A stretch of 22,404 nt of DNA from Chlamydomonas sphaeroides. Taxonomy: Eukaryota > Chlorophyta > Chlorophyceae > Chlamydomonadales > Chlamydomonadaceae. The notes under the pieces were generated by a model that saw nothing but the letters and a program-made list of their open reading frames with translations, did no database searches and had not been told where the DNA came from. The translations under genes and the position numbers were made by a program. Numbering within the stretch: the stretch's first letter is position 1; each line of letters starts with the position of its first letter. The stretch spans positions 17,179 through 39,582 of the forward strand of contig BDDC01000615.1 in the NCBI GenBank assembly GCA_001662425.1, given 5' to 3'. Shown here piece by piece: positions 1 to 10,200 of the stretch.

Positions 1-416
1 TAGGGTCATCACCTGGGAGCGGGGAAGCGAGGGCATGGGCAGAGGGTCAGAGTGGTGTGTATGTGGTAACGGGATCGTCACCGCACACTGGTCCGCTAGC
101 CATCGCAGCGACCTTGCCACCAGGCGTCCCGCTGGGTGGCCCATCGTCACCTGGTGCGGCTCGACCTCCTTGCACATGGGCGTGAAGCCTGCAGGGGGGG
201 CAGGTGGGTCGTCGGGTCGGGTCAGGTAGATAGGGTCAGAATAAGGAGCAAGCAAGCTATCCAAAAGCCTGTGGTGTGTGAGCGGGCCGGCAGCAGGTGA
301 AGGCACGCTGCAGCAAACATGAACACCGCTATGTCTTTACAGCGTTACCCCACGTCGCTGTCGCTGTGTGACGCGTAACGGCACGTACCCTTGATGTCGG
401 CAAACAGGAGGGTCAC
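1..416 (-). other. Gene A: start of cyclase catalytic domain (exons 6-8)
   Basis: Three small exons (416-389, 188-151 and 12-1) encode VTLLFADIK|GFTPMCKEVEPHQ|VMTL, the beginning of a class III cyclase domain. The Asp of FADIKG is the first metal-binding Asp of the family. Splicing is phase 1 inside the Gly codon after FADIK and phase 0 after PHQ, as in genes B and C. The rest of the domain lies beyond the window edge, so activity of this copy cannot be judged. Confidence 0.88.
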
Positions 417-3400
417 CTGCCGTGCGGGGTGCGGCACGCAAGAGGGACGAGTCAGGGCCGGGCACTCGCACGGGGCCCTTCACATGCGCGAGAGCTGCTT
501 AGCCATGCCAGCGGTAGCAGCCCATCAACGTACATCGGGATGAGCGGTGGCCAACGCGCTGCAGTCGGACACCACAGGCTGCCAGCGCCCCGTGCCGATG
601 GCCGGCGTTGTGGCTGCCGCCGCTAGCCCGCCACCGGCCGTCCACTGCTCTGTGATGTGCTGCAGAATGTGGCGAGGGAATCTGCGGCGGACAGGGGAAG
701 CCACAAAAGTAAGAACCGTGCTTGGTAACATCGCCCAAGGCCCCTCAGAGCCCTCATGCGCCCACCGCCCTGCACTCACAGCTGCTCCACCAGGCGGTGC
801 TCCGTCTCCATCACCATCGCAACGTGCCGCTCCGCCGCCACCTTGGCGCTCACGTCCATCTGGCTCAGCACGATGACGCGCTGGCCCGTGATGGGGTCCT
901 CCGCGGTGGCAGCCCACACCTCGTGCCACACCTCCTCGACCGCCGCAGCCTCTGCCATCTCCGCCGCCAATGATATCGCCACTTGCGACGTGGCATTGCC
1001 GCAGCAGTGGTTGCCATGATGGCTGCTGGCGAATCCCTTCGGCGTCTGCGGTCTCCAGATGTGGCCGGCGTCGTCGTCTATTCGTTGGAGACTGCCACCT
1101 AGGGATACGCAGGCTCCAGTGGTACCAGCGCCGGCAATGGCGCCCGACTCCAAAGCAACGCCGTCAACGGAGGTGAGGGGAAAGAGCTCGCTTCCCACGC
1201 CCAGCTCCGCCTCAAATGCGAGCTCCAGTCCCCCGTCACGCATGCAGACGCCCGTGCTGCCGTTTGCCGTTGAGCCGGCGGCCGGGTCCCTGGCTCCCGG
1301 GCCCTGGCCCAGGGATCGTGAGCTCTGCAGCCGGCTTGGGATCTGCTCGCCGGGAAGGCTGCTGCGCTGGAAGCTGCCCAGGGGTGTGGCGAAGGGTGAC
1401 CTGGGGTTGTTGCCGCCGAGGCCGCATGTGGCCGGAACAGTGCTGCTGGGGGCGCGTGGGGAGGCCTGGCCAGATGACGGTGCGGTGGCGAGCGACAGGG
1501 CGAAGGCGACGGCACGGGAGCTGTTGGCGGCTGGCGCAACGAAACTTGAGCCAAACGTGTTGGGGCTTGGACTGGCGGCGGCAAGCGCGGGTATGTACGA
1601 TGAGGTGCGGCGAGGCAGGCGGCGGACGCTGCTGACGCCTGCGAGCACTCGGGGCTGCTGCTGGATGCCCAGTGACGTGGCCGCTCTGTGGGCAGCAGGG
1701 CTGCTGTCGTTGCCAGGCGTGCCGCTGCCACCGCATGAACCAAGGTTCGTACTGCGTGAGCGATGAGGGATGATGGGGGCCGGCAGCGAGCCGCGCTCCA
1801 CTGCCGCCGGCGCCGGAGTTGAAGAGGTCAGCGGCGGCGAGAGCAGCATTGCGAAGGTGGACGTGGCTGATGGGAGGCAGGGGCGACGGAGCACACTGGG
1901 TTTCAGTACAGGAGCGCGTGCACGTCGGCTAACGCACGTGGCGGGTTGCGGCGGTCAAGCGGTGTGCCATGCATCAGTCACGTGTGTTTGCTACATCTGA
2001 GCCCGCGCAAGCAGCACGGGCCCAAACCACACGCCGCACCCAATGGGTCCAAGGCACCAGAGCCGGGTGCCGGGAGCAGGCCCTCCGGCTTCATTCCCAG
2101 CGGGTCCTCGTGAACCGCCGTCAGGAGGAGGCCGCCAAGCACACGCTTGCTGCGAACCCCGCCGCTGCCGTGCTGCCCGCCGTGCGCCGACCCTCCGCCG
2201 CTGCGCGCACCCCCGCTGCCGTGCTGGACACCTTGCGCCACGGCTCCGGCGACACTGGCCGACGGGAGTAGCACGTGCGCCGATCTGCTGGGGTCATCAA
2301 GGCTGTTGGCCACATTGGCCAACACGCGGTTTGCCGCAGCCGGCAGCGCGCCGCCAGAGCTGCCGGCGGCGGTGGGCTTGTCGCGCACACCAACAGCACT
2401 GCCAGCGCTATGCGCTGCTGCCAACGGCAGTAGTTTGTCTGGGTAGACGGCGGATTTCTCAGCCAGGAACACCGGCGCCGCGCTGACACTGACGGCGCCC
2501 TGCGCCTGGGCTGCCGCTAGCCCTTTGCGGCTGGACCTGCTGCGGTCCGCTGGGCAGCTGGCGCCGGTGTGCCCGCCGCCGTCAAAAAGCTCGCCTGTGC
2601 TGGCAGTGACGCCTCGGGTGGGAAGCGACACAGAGACTGCAGCGGACCGCGGGCTCTGCTGCTCAGCAGCGCTGATGTGCCCGCGAGAACTCACGTCTGC
2701 ATGGAGCATGCACAGTTGGGCGGAGGGCAATGTGAGGCTCCGTCCTCCTTGCGGGTAGAAGGCCGGGGCCGCTAGCAGGCATGGTGCAGGCGTGCAGTAG
2801 GCACCAACAACCGGCTGTCAGGGGAGGCGCCCGGGTGCTGCACGGACCGCAAGGCAGCGGCGGTAGGTGTGGCTAAGGGAGCGACGATGGATGTTATGCA
2901 GGTCCGCCAGCAGGGCACGTCACCCGTAGAGCACCCCGCCAGGACCCGCCTGCTCACCTGCGCTGCTTGAGCATGCTAGTGACTCGTCGCGGCCACAGCT
3001 GGCCTCCGCTACGGCGCGGCTTGCCGTGGTGCTGGCCATCGGCCGCTCCACCCCGCTGGCGGCACCTGCAGTCCCGCCCCGGGTGTCCTGGCACAGGCTG
3101 GGCGGCACCTGCACCACCGCCCGCCACACGCCGCCCGGCCGCGCCAGCTCCTCCAGCATGAGCTCGCGCTTCTGGGGGTCGCGCGAGAAGACGAGCGCCA
3201 ACGCATCCTCCTGCTCCGGCGGCGCAGCGCCGCCGTGTGACCTCGGCCCCAGGTACGCCAGGCTGCGTGTGTTTTGGTGCAGAATGGCGCCGTTTTCCGT
3301 AAACACCGTGATGATGGCGGGACTGGACGCAACCGCCATGGCATCCCGTGCAAGGGCGTCTGCCGACACCTGTTGGGCACGGCGTCGGGTGGACTCGGCG

Positions 3401-3807
3401 GTGCGCCGAGAACCGTTCCGTGTCCATGGGGCAAGCGGGGGTCGGTGGTCGAGGCGGACCCGTTCCCGATGTCATTGTCTAAATCAGTGCAAAGATCACA
3501 TGCTGGGTGCATACGGTGAAAGCGAACGTACCGATGCGCATCGCCTCCCGTGCGTCACGGTGGCATCGCCGGCCGCAATGCGTGTCGCATGTGTTGCAAG
3601 GTTCAAAATTGTTGCCTCAGTCTGTGGCGGCTCGGAGCCTTCCTCGTGCTGAAACTGCAGCGAAACGCAACGGTGCTGCTGCGCGACGTTCGGTTCTGGA
3701 CTGCCTCCAGCTTTGCTGATGCACTCGGCTTCGACGTTATAAGAGTCATGTCTCGATCGTAGCCGCCTAAGGCGCGGTACGCAAGTGCTGAACAGTGACA
3801 GCGGCAT
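1..3807 (-). CDS. Gene A: PAS-domain guanylate cyclase, 5' part (3' end outside window)
   Basis: Predicted class III guanylate cyclase, converting GTP to cGMP, probably soluble because no membrane segment or signal peptide is visible. Exons placed by eye on the minus strand: 3807-3559, 3369-2958, 2771-2040, 1866-780, 681-534, 416-389, 188-151, 12-1 (runs off the window). All junctions are GT..AG and keep one reading frame through 902 residues. Order: basic N-terminus (1-83), PAS domain (about 85-175), Ala/Gly/Ser-rich linkers (to about 760), PAC/helix segment with WHEVW, SQMDVSAKVAAERH and LFPRHILQHITE, then the start of the cyclase domain with VTLLFADIKG (metal Asp about residue 883) and FTPMCKEVE. 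Phases match genes B and C exactly. The start ATG was chosen because the following LFSxCxP motif aligns with gene C. The exon 3 acceptor at 2772 is the least certain boundary. Nothing visible suggests a pseudogene. Confidence 0.85.
2958..3369 (-). other. Gene A exon 2: PAS sensor domain
   Basis: The 412-nt exon encodes a PAS fold: SSPAIITVFTENGAILHQNT, then SLAYLG, DALALVFSRDPQKRELMLEE and VWRAVVQVPPSL. PAS domains of this type sit N-terminal to many Chlamydomonas-type cyclases and sense ligands, redox or partners. No cofactor-binding residue (a LOV-type Cys or haem His) can be pointed to. The acceptor is ..CCCAACAG before GTGTCG and the donor is G|GTGAGC, phase 0 to phase 1. Its length is identical to the PAS exon of gene C. 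Confidence 0.9.
3559..3807 (-). other. Gene A exon 1: short basic N-terminal exon
   Basis: This 83-codon exon begins at an ATG (3807-3805) followed by MPLSLFSTCVPRLRRLRSRH, which aligns with MATMFSACIPLLGRRRQRHS in gene C. It ends in phase 0 at ...GDAT, followed by a GTGACG donor; gene C ends its exon 1 at ...TGAT followed by GTGAGT. The shared start motif and shared end support the exon, although the middle is poorly conserved. No known domain is recognised; the N-terminus is Arg-rich with one conserved Cys. Confidence 0.6.
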
Positions 3808-4553
3808 CGCTGTGAATCGAGTCAACACCAAGTAAGCCGGCGTTGAGCAAGGAGCAAGTTGTTGTCAGGTTAACGCTGCAAGGCTCTAACAACTGTCACT
3901 GCAAAGCGTCAATTCGGCTGGCGTTTCGTGCAGGGCAGGGCTTCCCTAGTTTCGTTAATATGAGTAGATAAGTCTGCCGTTGCAGCAGCCAAAACGTGTA
4001 ATCGGCTTGGAGATTGCCTGCACGTCGGATGGCGTCGCATACTGCAAAAAAGGTAGAATACGACATCGATTCAAGTGACGTGTGCGTGCTGCGCGTCGAC
4101 TACCTGGCGTTTCCGTGCGCTCTTTGACAGCACCTGAAAAGTTTTAGGAACTTGCGGGAAGTGCAGCACGCGGCGCCCGTGATACCTGCGAAAACAGGCC
4201 GCAAGTCTGGAGTCTGGAGTGTTGGGTCGAAACCCAAACCACCGTGCAAAACTTTTCGCGCTCGTCGCAGAATGGCTCAAGGAAGTGAACATTGTTCTCT
4301 GATGCTGCATGGTCAAGCACGGTAAACGGGAGCCCCGTCCCCACGGGCGGGCGGGACCAGTTCCACTACAGTGGGGTGCGGTAGGATACGGCACGTGGAT
4401 GCGGTAGCCCGCGCTGCATGCCTATGAAACCTGTCCCAGCTGCGCATGGGCGCATGGCTCGCCCCAAAAGAGGCCACCCAGGCCAGACGAACACCGACCG
4501 TTTGCACCAAGCGGTTAATTCGTACTTGTGCTACCTTGGTGCCCGAGTCGAAC
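3808..4553. other. 5' flank of gene A, no gene seen
   Basis: This less GC-rich stretch upstream of the gene A start should contain its promoter and 5' UTR. No TATA box at a convincing distance, RNA gene or conserved coding frame was recognised. The open frames here have no similarity I can name. Confidence 0.4.
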
Positions 4554-4579
4554 GGCTCGTGCCCCTGAAGGGGCGAGCC
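4554..4579. repeat. Hairpin (inverted repeat)
   Basis: GGCTC..GCCCC and GGGGC-GAGCC pair around a TGAA loop, with a two-base bulge in the left arm. Function unknown; it lies in the intergenic space between genes A and B. Confidence 0.55.
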
Positions 4580-6530
4580 AGTTAAGAGTGCGCTGAGACC
4601 TTTGGGGTCGCACGCACCGCTAGCTCGCCTCAGCAAAAACAAAGGTGCGTAGGGGCGAGAAGCAAGGCGTGTCACCGACACCAGGTGCAGTAGCGCTCCA
4701 GCTCGGCGCATGTATGCGCCCCCCCGCCCGCCCGATGCACGGGATGCTGCTAGAATGCACTAGAAATGGCCGCCAGGCTACTTTCGCAAGGTCCAGGTGC
4801 GGCTGCTCGGGATGGCAAAACCACCACATGCAAGAGCCAGCGCGCCTGCATGCGTTCTGCCCCTTGCCGAGGCTGTATGCAGCTAGTACATACAGCGATT
4901 GAATAATGCACACCAACGCCGTCCATGCCGCATGGTGCCGCTGATTGGGTTGTCACGCCGGCCACATGGGATTAGGGGATCATGTTTCAAAAGTTGGAGG
5001 CCGGCGGCTCCGTCTGTGCGCATGGACGCTGGCGCTCTTCACGTGCGTGGCCAAACGTGCTAGCAGTCCCATACATCAGAAAGCAGCGGCACGCAGCGGC
5101 GGAGTAGCGGCGAGGCAGTTCAAACCAGGAGGTCCTCCTGCTAGGTCCAAACAGCTCTATCTGCCCGCCGGCCATCCGTGCACGCACGCCTTACCCGCGC
5201 CATATACCACCGACACGCTACCGCTCCATCCAGGCAAGAGAAGCCTGCGCTCGCCTGCCCGTGCCCTCGCGCCATGCGTACGTTCGCCTGCTGCCCACGT
5301 TGCGCATCTTCTCGCTCGGCGTCCTCCACTAGCCATGGCGTCACAAGCAACCGCCGCAGGCAGCCGCGGTCCGCCGTCCGCCTTCGCCATCAACGCCGTC
5401 TTATTTTGCACGTACAACATTAACCCCGCCGTCCGTGCAAGGCGCCAACAGATTGACCAGCCGAAGGGCCCATTCTCCTGCGGCCGGAGGGCCATCCCCG
5501 CTCTCCACACAAGGTGATTGCAGCCTGTCGCCGCATGTATGAATGAGGCACCGCACACAACATACACGTGCTGCGCAAAGCTTGTACCGCCAAGGCTGCC
5601 CTTGGCCGCCAGCCCACCCCGCCTCCCACCCAGCAAAACCACGAAGCCAGCCTTTTACCTACCCAGCGACTGCGCACCAACAAATGAACTATGAATCACA
5701 CCATGAATTGCACACGCACGTAGCACATGGTGCCACCCGCAACGCTTGGAGAGAGAGCACGCACAAAGTCACGAAATGCAACCGAGAGACGCCACAAGAT
5801 CTGACAATGGACCACACCCGGCCGGGGTGCGACGGGCTCGGCCAAAATATCGCATCCAACTCTGATCGCCTCCGTACCAAGGCGCACTACACGGCTGCAG
5901 ATCATCCTGTGGTGGCTATTGCTCCTTGCTGCTGCAAGGCCTGGACACGGCCTGGCGCTTGCCACAGCAGCGTGCCTAGAGCCCGCCCAGCAGATACAGA
6001 CGGCCTCTGCCGGCCCCAGCCAGATCCCAAAGCGTCTTTGCCACCCGCACTGCCACCTGTATGCTTGCCACGGCCCAATGCCCATAGATGTGTCAACGTT
6101 TTTTCTCATCAGGGAGGGGCCACAATGGGCACGCATTCCGTGGCCATGCCAGCAGCACATACAGCCTGCTGTGCACACGCACCAGCGACCACTGCTGGCG
6201 CCCTGCCTGTTAGTTGTCCACCACCAACACCACCACGCTCGTCTTCACGGGTTTCCACGGTACTCCTCGACAGTTTGTTTGCTTGAGGCTTCGTTCTTGT
6301 CACAAACCCACCCAGACAGGCACGATTGCGGCCGTCATCGCTATGAGTCAGCAGCGTCACTCTTCCCCATATACCAGCATAATCGCCCCGGCCCCTACCA
6401 CACACCCACACACAGGTCGAAGCCATGCAAACAGGTGCGTGCCGCACTCCACGACTACAAACACACGAAAGTCACATCGCGAGCCCCAATTATGTCAAGC
6501 AGTCGTACGTGATGCACGCGGCGTCGTGTT
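4580..6530. other. Intergenic region downstream of gene B, no gene supported
   Basis: Open frames of up to 247 codons occur on both strands but have low-complexity, His/Pro/Ala-rich translations with no family resemblance. The CA-rich plus strand (GT-rich on the minus strand) is typical of algal 3' UTR and intergenic DNA. Part of it may be extended 3' UTR of gene B if an upstream poly(A) site is skipped. Confidence 0.4.
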
Positions 6531-6535
6531 TTACA
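6531..6535 (-). terminator. Candidate polyadenylation signal TGTAA of gene B
   Basis: Minus-strand TGTAA lies about 207 nt downstream of the gene B stop codon. TGTAA is the usual polyadenylation signal of Chlamydomonas-type algae, and none occurs closer to the stop. Confidence 0.5.
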
Positions 6536-6741
6536 TAACGCCACGCATGTACGAAGCGCTTAACGCCGCCGTGCTCGCTTAGTAGGTAGATGCTTGAGCG
6601 CATACGGTTTCATTGGTCAGCTGCTGAGCCCATGCAGCTGTGGCGCATACTCGCCGTCACTTGCGGCCGCCGCCAACCCCAGCTGCGCTGCTGCAACCGC
6701 AGAACCATCGCCGCTGACTGATGATTGACCGCCGGCCCAAC

Positions 6742-7200
6742 TCAGCACCGGACCATGGTCCGGCTGAGCGCAGCAGAGCTGGTCCGGCTGCTGTGCGCCG
6801 CCGCCGTCATCACCCGCAGCTGCGGCAGCGACGCCGTCGGCTCTGTGCAGCCGCTTGCGAAGCCGCTGCCGCCCTGGCCATCAGCAGCGCCGCCGGGCAG
6901 GCTCATGGTGTAGCCAGTAGCGGCGTCGCCGTCTTGCCAGTCCTGCCAGTTCTCAGTTGCTTCCGGTGGGGCGATGAGCGGTGCGTCGCCGGTCGACTGC
7001 CGGTGGCGTGGGCTATCGGCCTCCGTGACCTTGGCCGGAGTGAGCAGCTCTGCGGCTGCGTCTCGCCGGTTGAAGCAGCCAGCCACCTCGCACGTGTCGA
7101 TGCCGCCGGGCACGCGGCAGGGCCACATCCCGTCATCAACTGAGGCACGCTGCGGCCTTCGGGACGGCGGGGGAGGCCCCGCCGCATCGCTGTGTGGGCG
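6742..7200 (-). other. Gene B C-terminal low-complexity tail
   Basis: After TYLWRP the last exon continues about 150 codons to the TGA at 6744-6742 without any recognisable domain. The tail is rich in Pro, Gly, Ala and Ser, contains a CEVAGC-like Cys pair and a WQDWQDGD acidic patch, and ends in SSAALSRTMVRC. It is probably disordered. The matching parts of genes A and C are outside the window, so conservation cannot be tested. Confidence 0.75.
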
Positions 7201-10200
7201 CCACAGGTATGTGTCCATGTGGCCCTTGCCCTTGACCTGAGCGAGGAGCAGCGAGGAGGCGGGCACCAGGCCGCAGGAGGGCAGGATGGGTGGCAGGTCA
7301 GGTAAGCGCGAGGACATCAGACGCCGCAGAGCACGGCTGCATGCACGCTTGTTTGGTTGCACCACGGCCAGCCGGGGCCGAGTCGCACCCACCTCGATGC
7401 CGCCTGTAGCCTCCCAGCCGTCCTTGGAGCGCGGGGCCAGGCGCCGGTACAGGTCACCCGATACGTGGATGGCGCCGGGCAAGCCTGGGGCCAGAGGGCG
7501 GCAGTCAGGCTGCTTTTGGCATGTGGGCCACAACCACGAACCACACGTCCACATCCCAGCCCAGCCACCTGGATCATCATCCGTGCCTCCGCCGGGTCCC
7601 CGAGCCATCCAACTCACCTGTAGACTCCATCCGGCTAGCTGTGTTGACCGTGTCGCCTGGGAGAGGAGAGCACAACGGAGCCAAGATGAGGGGCTTGATG
7701 GCTACGGGCTTGACCACAGGGCCCTACACTTCGTGTCGTCGCCCTGCCCCGCCCTGCCCATCTCACCGAACAGGCAGAATCGCGGCATGCGGGTGCCCAC
7801 GACGCCGCTGACCACGGAGCCGCAGTGCATGCCAATGCGGATCTCCACCGGCTCCCCCGTGGTGGGCATGCGCACCTCGGAGGCGGCAGCCAGCATGGCC
7901 TGCGGCGAAGCGGGGGACAGAGGGAGGACGGGCGCAGCGTGAACGCGGCACGGGGTAAGCCGAGGGTGCTAGGAGTGGACAGGTCGGGGTCGGCCCTTGT
8001 TGCGTAGCTGGCCGTCTGCTCCCGAGCCTCCCTTCCAGCTATCGACTTGTGTCACACCTGCGCGAAGCCAAACACGCGCTCTGCGTGCAGTGGGTCCTGC
8101 CGGCTGTGTCGGTCGCGCACGGCCGTCATGCCGTCGCCGTCCTCGTGGATAAGGCCGCCAGCCACAAAGTAGCAGTCTGGGAAGAGGGCGGTCAACCCAA
8201 CAGCAAGTGCAACCAGTCAGCCGACAGAATGCACTACTGGCGCCGTCCCCCGCCCTAGCCACACCGTGTCGTACGTACCATGTTCCTCTTTCCTGCCCTG
8301 CCTCACCTCCGATGGTCTCCACCTTGAACACTCCGTACATATCCAGGCAGGCGTCGTAGCGAGAGTAGAGGTCGTTGAGCAGGGTCATGACCTGAGAGCG
8401 GGGAGGGTGAGAGACCATCACAGGGTGAGGGTAGGTACTATATTCGGGTGATGACCTGCCCTGGTCCGGCGGAGCGGTTCGCTTCTAGCGGCTCTGAACT
8501 AGCGGGTTGTCTAGCAGCTCGTCTGCTACCTGCCGGGCAGGGCGGTTACCAGCAGCGCAGAGCCACCCCAGCAGTTCCCTCTTCCGTATGGATGCCCCAC
8601 CGTCACCTGCTGTGGCTCCACCTCCTTGCACATGGGTGTAAAGCCTGCATCGGGGTGCAGGTGGGTCGGCGGAAGGGGTCAAGCCGCGTCGGGCTGGGCG
8701 GGTGAGGCCACAGCATGAGCAGCAGTTCCAATGTTAGCGCCTTGGACCGTTGGCATGCGCCGCGGCACGTACCCTTGATGTCGGCGAAGAGGAGGGTCAC
8801 CTGCTGTGTGGGGTGTGGCACACGGTGGAGGGATGCGTACGGCGGCCCAGCACCCGCGCGGTCATGTCACAGGGGGCCTGCCAGCCGCCACCGCCCAGCC
8901 CACCCACGAACCTCGGGATGAGCCGTCGCCAGAGCGCTGCAGTCAGACACCACCGGTTGCCAGCGCCCGCTGCCGCCGCGTGGCGTCACCGCTGCCGCTG
9001 AGGGTCCACCACCGGCTGTCCACTGCTCTGTGATGTGCTGCAGGATGTGGCGAGGGAACCTGTGGCGGACAAGGGAAGCCACACGAGTAAGAAACGCGCT
9101 CGGTAGCGCCGCCCAAGGCCCCTCAGCGCACTCTTGCGCCCACCACCCTGCACTCACAGCTGCTCCACCAGGCGGTGCTCCGTCTCCATCACCATCGCCA
9201 CGTGTCGCTCCGCCGCCACCTTGGCGCTCACGTCCATCTGGCTCAGCACGATGACGCGCTGGCCCGTGACGGGGTCCGCCGCGGTGGTGGCCCACACCTC
9301 GTGCCACGTCTCCTCCTCGGCCTCGTCAGAATCCGCCTCAGCACCCTCCGCCGAATCCTCGTCAGCCTCCACCACAACCGTAACCTCGCAGTCCCCGTCA
9401 CCAACCGAGCCCAGTGTGCGGACGTGTGAGGCGTCACGGTGACGGCTGCTCGGGGTCGCAGTCGCGCCGGTGATTGCAGCGGCGGTTTGGTTAACGGACG
9501 AGGGGACGGCGTCGTCTGAAGCTAGGAGGAATGAGTCGCCTGCAGCCCGAAGCTCTGCCTCGAACGCCAGCGCCAGTCCCGTGTCGCGCGTGCAGACGGC
9601 CGTGCTCTCAGGTGCTGTAGATTCAGCGTCGCAAGTTGCCCGGCTCGGGACCCGTGCGCTCTGCAGCCGGCGCAAAATCTGATCGCCAGGAAGGCTGCTG
9701 CGCGACCTCGCCGCCAGGGGTGTGCCGAACGGCGACCTGCTGGGGGTGTTGCCGCCGAGGCCGCCGGTGGGCGTGACAGCGCCGCTGGCGGCGCGCGGAG
9801 AAGACGGCGCGGTGGCGAGCGACAACGCGAAGGCGACGGCGCGGGAGTTGATAGTGGGCGGCGCAACGAAACTAGATGCAAGGTGGTCGGTTGCAGGGAA
9901 GCCGCCGGCCGTGCTCCGATTGGACAGGCAAGAGATGGTGCGACGGGGAAGACGGCGGAAGCTGCCGCCTGCGGGCACGGGGCCTTGCTGGATGCCAAGC
10001 GTCGTCACCGCTCTGCCGCTCTGACTGTCATCGCCAGGCGTGAGGCTGCCAGTGCAAGAACCACGACGTGTGCTGCCCGTGCGAGGGACGACCGGGGCCG
10101 GAAGCGCGCCGCGCTCCTCTGTCACCATTGCCGGGGCTGGGGAAGCCAGCGGCGGCGAGAGCAGCATGGCGAACGTCGAGGTGGCTGGCGGGGACGGAGC

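Noticed and set aside
1059..1766. 235-codon plus-strand open frame
   Set aside because: Antisense shadow of gene A exon 4.
4945..5517. 190-codon plus-strand open frame
   Set aside because: No recognisable domain, many overlapping frames on both strands, and ordinary for GC-rich intergenic DNA.
5543..6286. 247-codon plus-strand open frame
   Set aside because: Low-complexity His/Pro/Ala/Thr translation, no family resemblance, and it lies antisense to the 3' flank of gene B.
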